Assembly: GCA_947381875.1 (NCBI GenBank)
Contig: CANCXY010000198.1
Location: 1 to 6,256, forward strand
DNA from: an uncultured Clostridia bacterium
GTDB taxonomy: Bacteria > Bacillota > Clostridia > Oscillospirales > Ruminococcaceae
Reading direction: 5' to 3'
Length of the DNA: 6,256 bases
This document shows, piece after piece, positions 6,189 through 6,256 of the stretch. The notes under the pieces are model-generated. The model made no database searches. It saw only the letters and a program-made list of their open reading frames with translations, and was not told where the DNA came from. Position 1 is the stretch's first letter, and each line of letters begins with the position of its first letter. The translations under genes and the position numbers were made by a program.

Positions 6189-6256
6189 TTATTGTTCCCT
6201 GCGCAGCAATGCTTCCGCGAACGATTTCAGGAACCCCGCTTTCTGCCCAAAAAAAG
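6189..6256 (-). CDS. ispA: Polyprenyl (farnesyl/geranyl) diphosphate synthase, C-terminal end (runs off right edge)
   Basis: The last 21 codons of a gene entering from the right edge end in TAA at 6191-6189. The peptide finishes KAGFLKSFAEALLRREQ, the pattern of the final helix of IspA-type farnesyl diphosphate synthases (F-L-x-x-A-x-x-L-x-x-R-x). These enzymes condense IPP with DMAPP/GPP in the cytoplasm. The aspartate-rich catalytic motifs lie outside the window, so the call rests on this short tail and on context, since ispA is the usual upstream neighbour of this dxs cluster. The chain length of the product cannot be judged. The stop is 21 bases before the PAP2-like ATG. Confidence 0.7.
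   Translation of the reverse strand, partial: FFGQKAGFLKSFAEALLRREQ

Noticed and set aside
6249..6255. Run of seven T on the minus strand in the ispA tail, as a possible frameshift slippery site
   Set aside because: The -1 frame stays open into the PAP2-like gene, but it yields no recognisable protein there. The zero frame gives a normal IspA C-terminus and stop, so the run is just two Phe codons plus a neighbouring base.

Overview
The window reads as a GC-rich (roughly 55-60% by eye) chromosomal segment of a Firmicute, most likely a member of Clostridia. Two things point there: the gene order ispA, divergent-PAP2, dxs, tlyA, nadK, recN, and a tyrosine T-box leader in front of tyrS. All genes lie on the minus strand, so transcription runs from high to low coordinates. 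I see no mobile element, CRISPR array, tRNA or rRNA, and every complete gene has an intact frame.

Layout in transcription order. Positions 6256-6189 hold the last codons of a polyprenyl diphosphate synthase (ispA-like). Next come a small divergent-PAP2 membrane protein (6167-5700), dxs (5688-3814), tlyA (3817-3014, overlapping the dxs stop by 4 bases as GTGA), nadK (2999-2157, TTG start) and recN (2134-485). Gaps inside this run are 22 bases or less, each with a ribosome binding site, so it looks like one operon whose promoter lies beyond the right edge. Three consecutive genes (dxs, tlyA, nadK) start with GTG or TTG. The argR/ahrC gene that often lies between this cluster and recN is absent, and spoIVB, which follows recN in many spore formers, is not there either.

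Positions 484-55 are non-coding and hold a separate regulatory unit. It has a weak hairpin after recN, a consensus sigma-A promoter (TTGACA, 17 bases, TATAAT), and a leader of about 300 bases that can be read as a complete tyrosine T-box riboswitch. That leader includes a UAC specifier, a UGGU tRNA-acceptor bulge, and mutually exclusive antiterminator and terminator helices. A strong AGGAGG site then leads into the first 18 codons of tyrosyl-tRNA synthetase, which runs off the left edge.

Functionally the operon joins isoprenoid precursor synthesis (Dxs makes DXP, the IspA-like enzyme condenses the C5 units, and the PAP2-like protein could act on a lipid phosphate) with housekeeping enzymes: rRNA 2'-O-methylation, NADP synthesis and DNA repair. 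This is ordinary core genome. I found no convincing undescribed system. The points most worth a second look are the fully decodable T-box, the missing argR and spoIVB, the placement of the PAP2-like gene between two isoprenoid genes, and the run of non-ATG starts.
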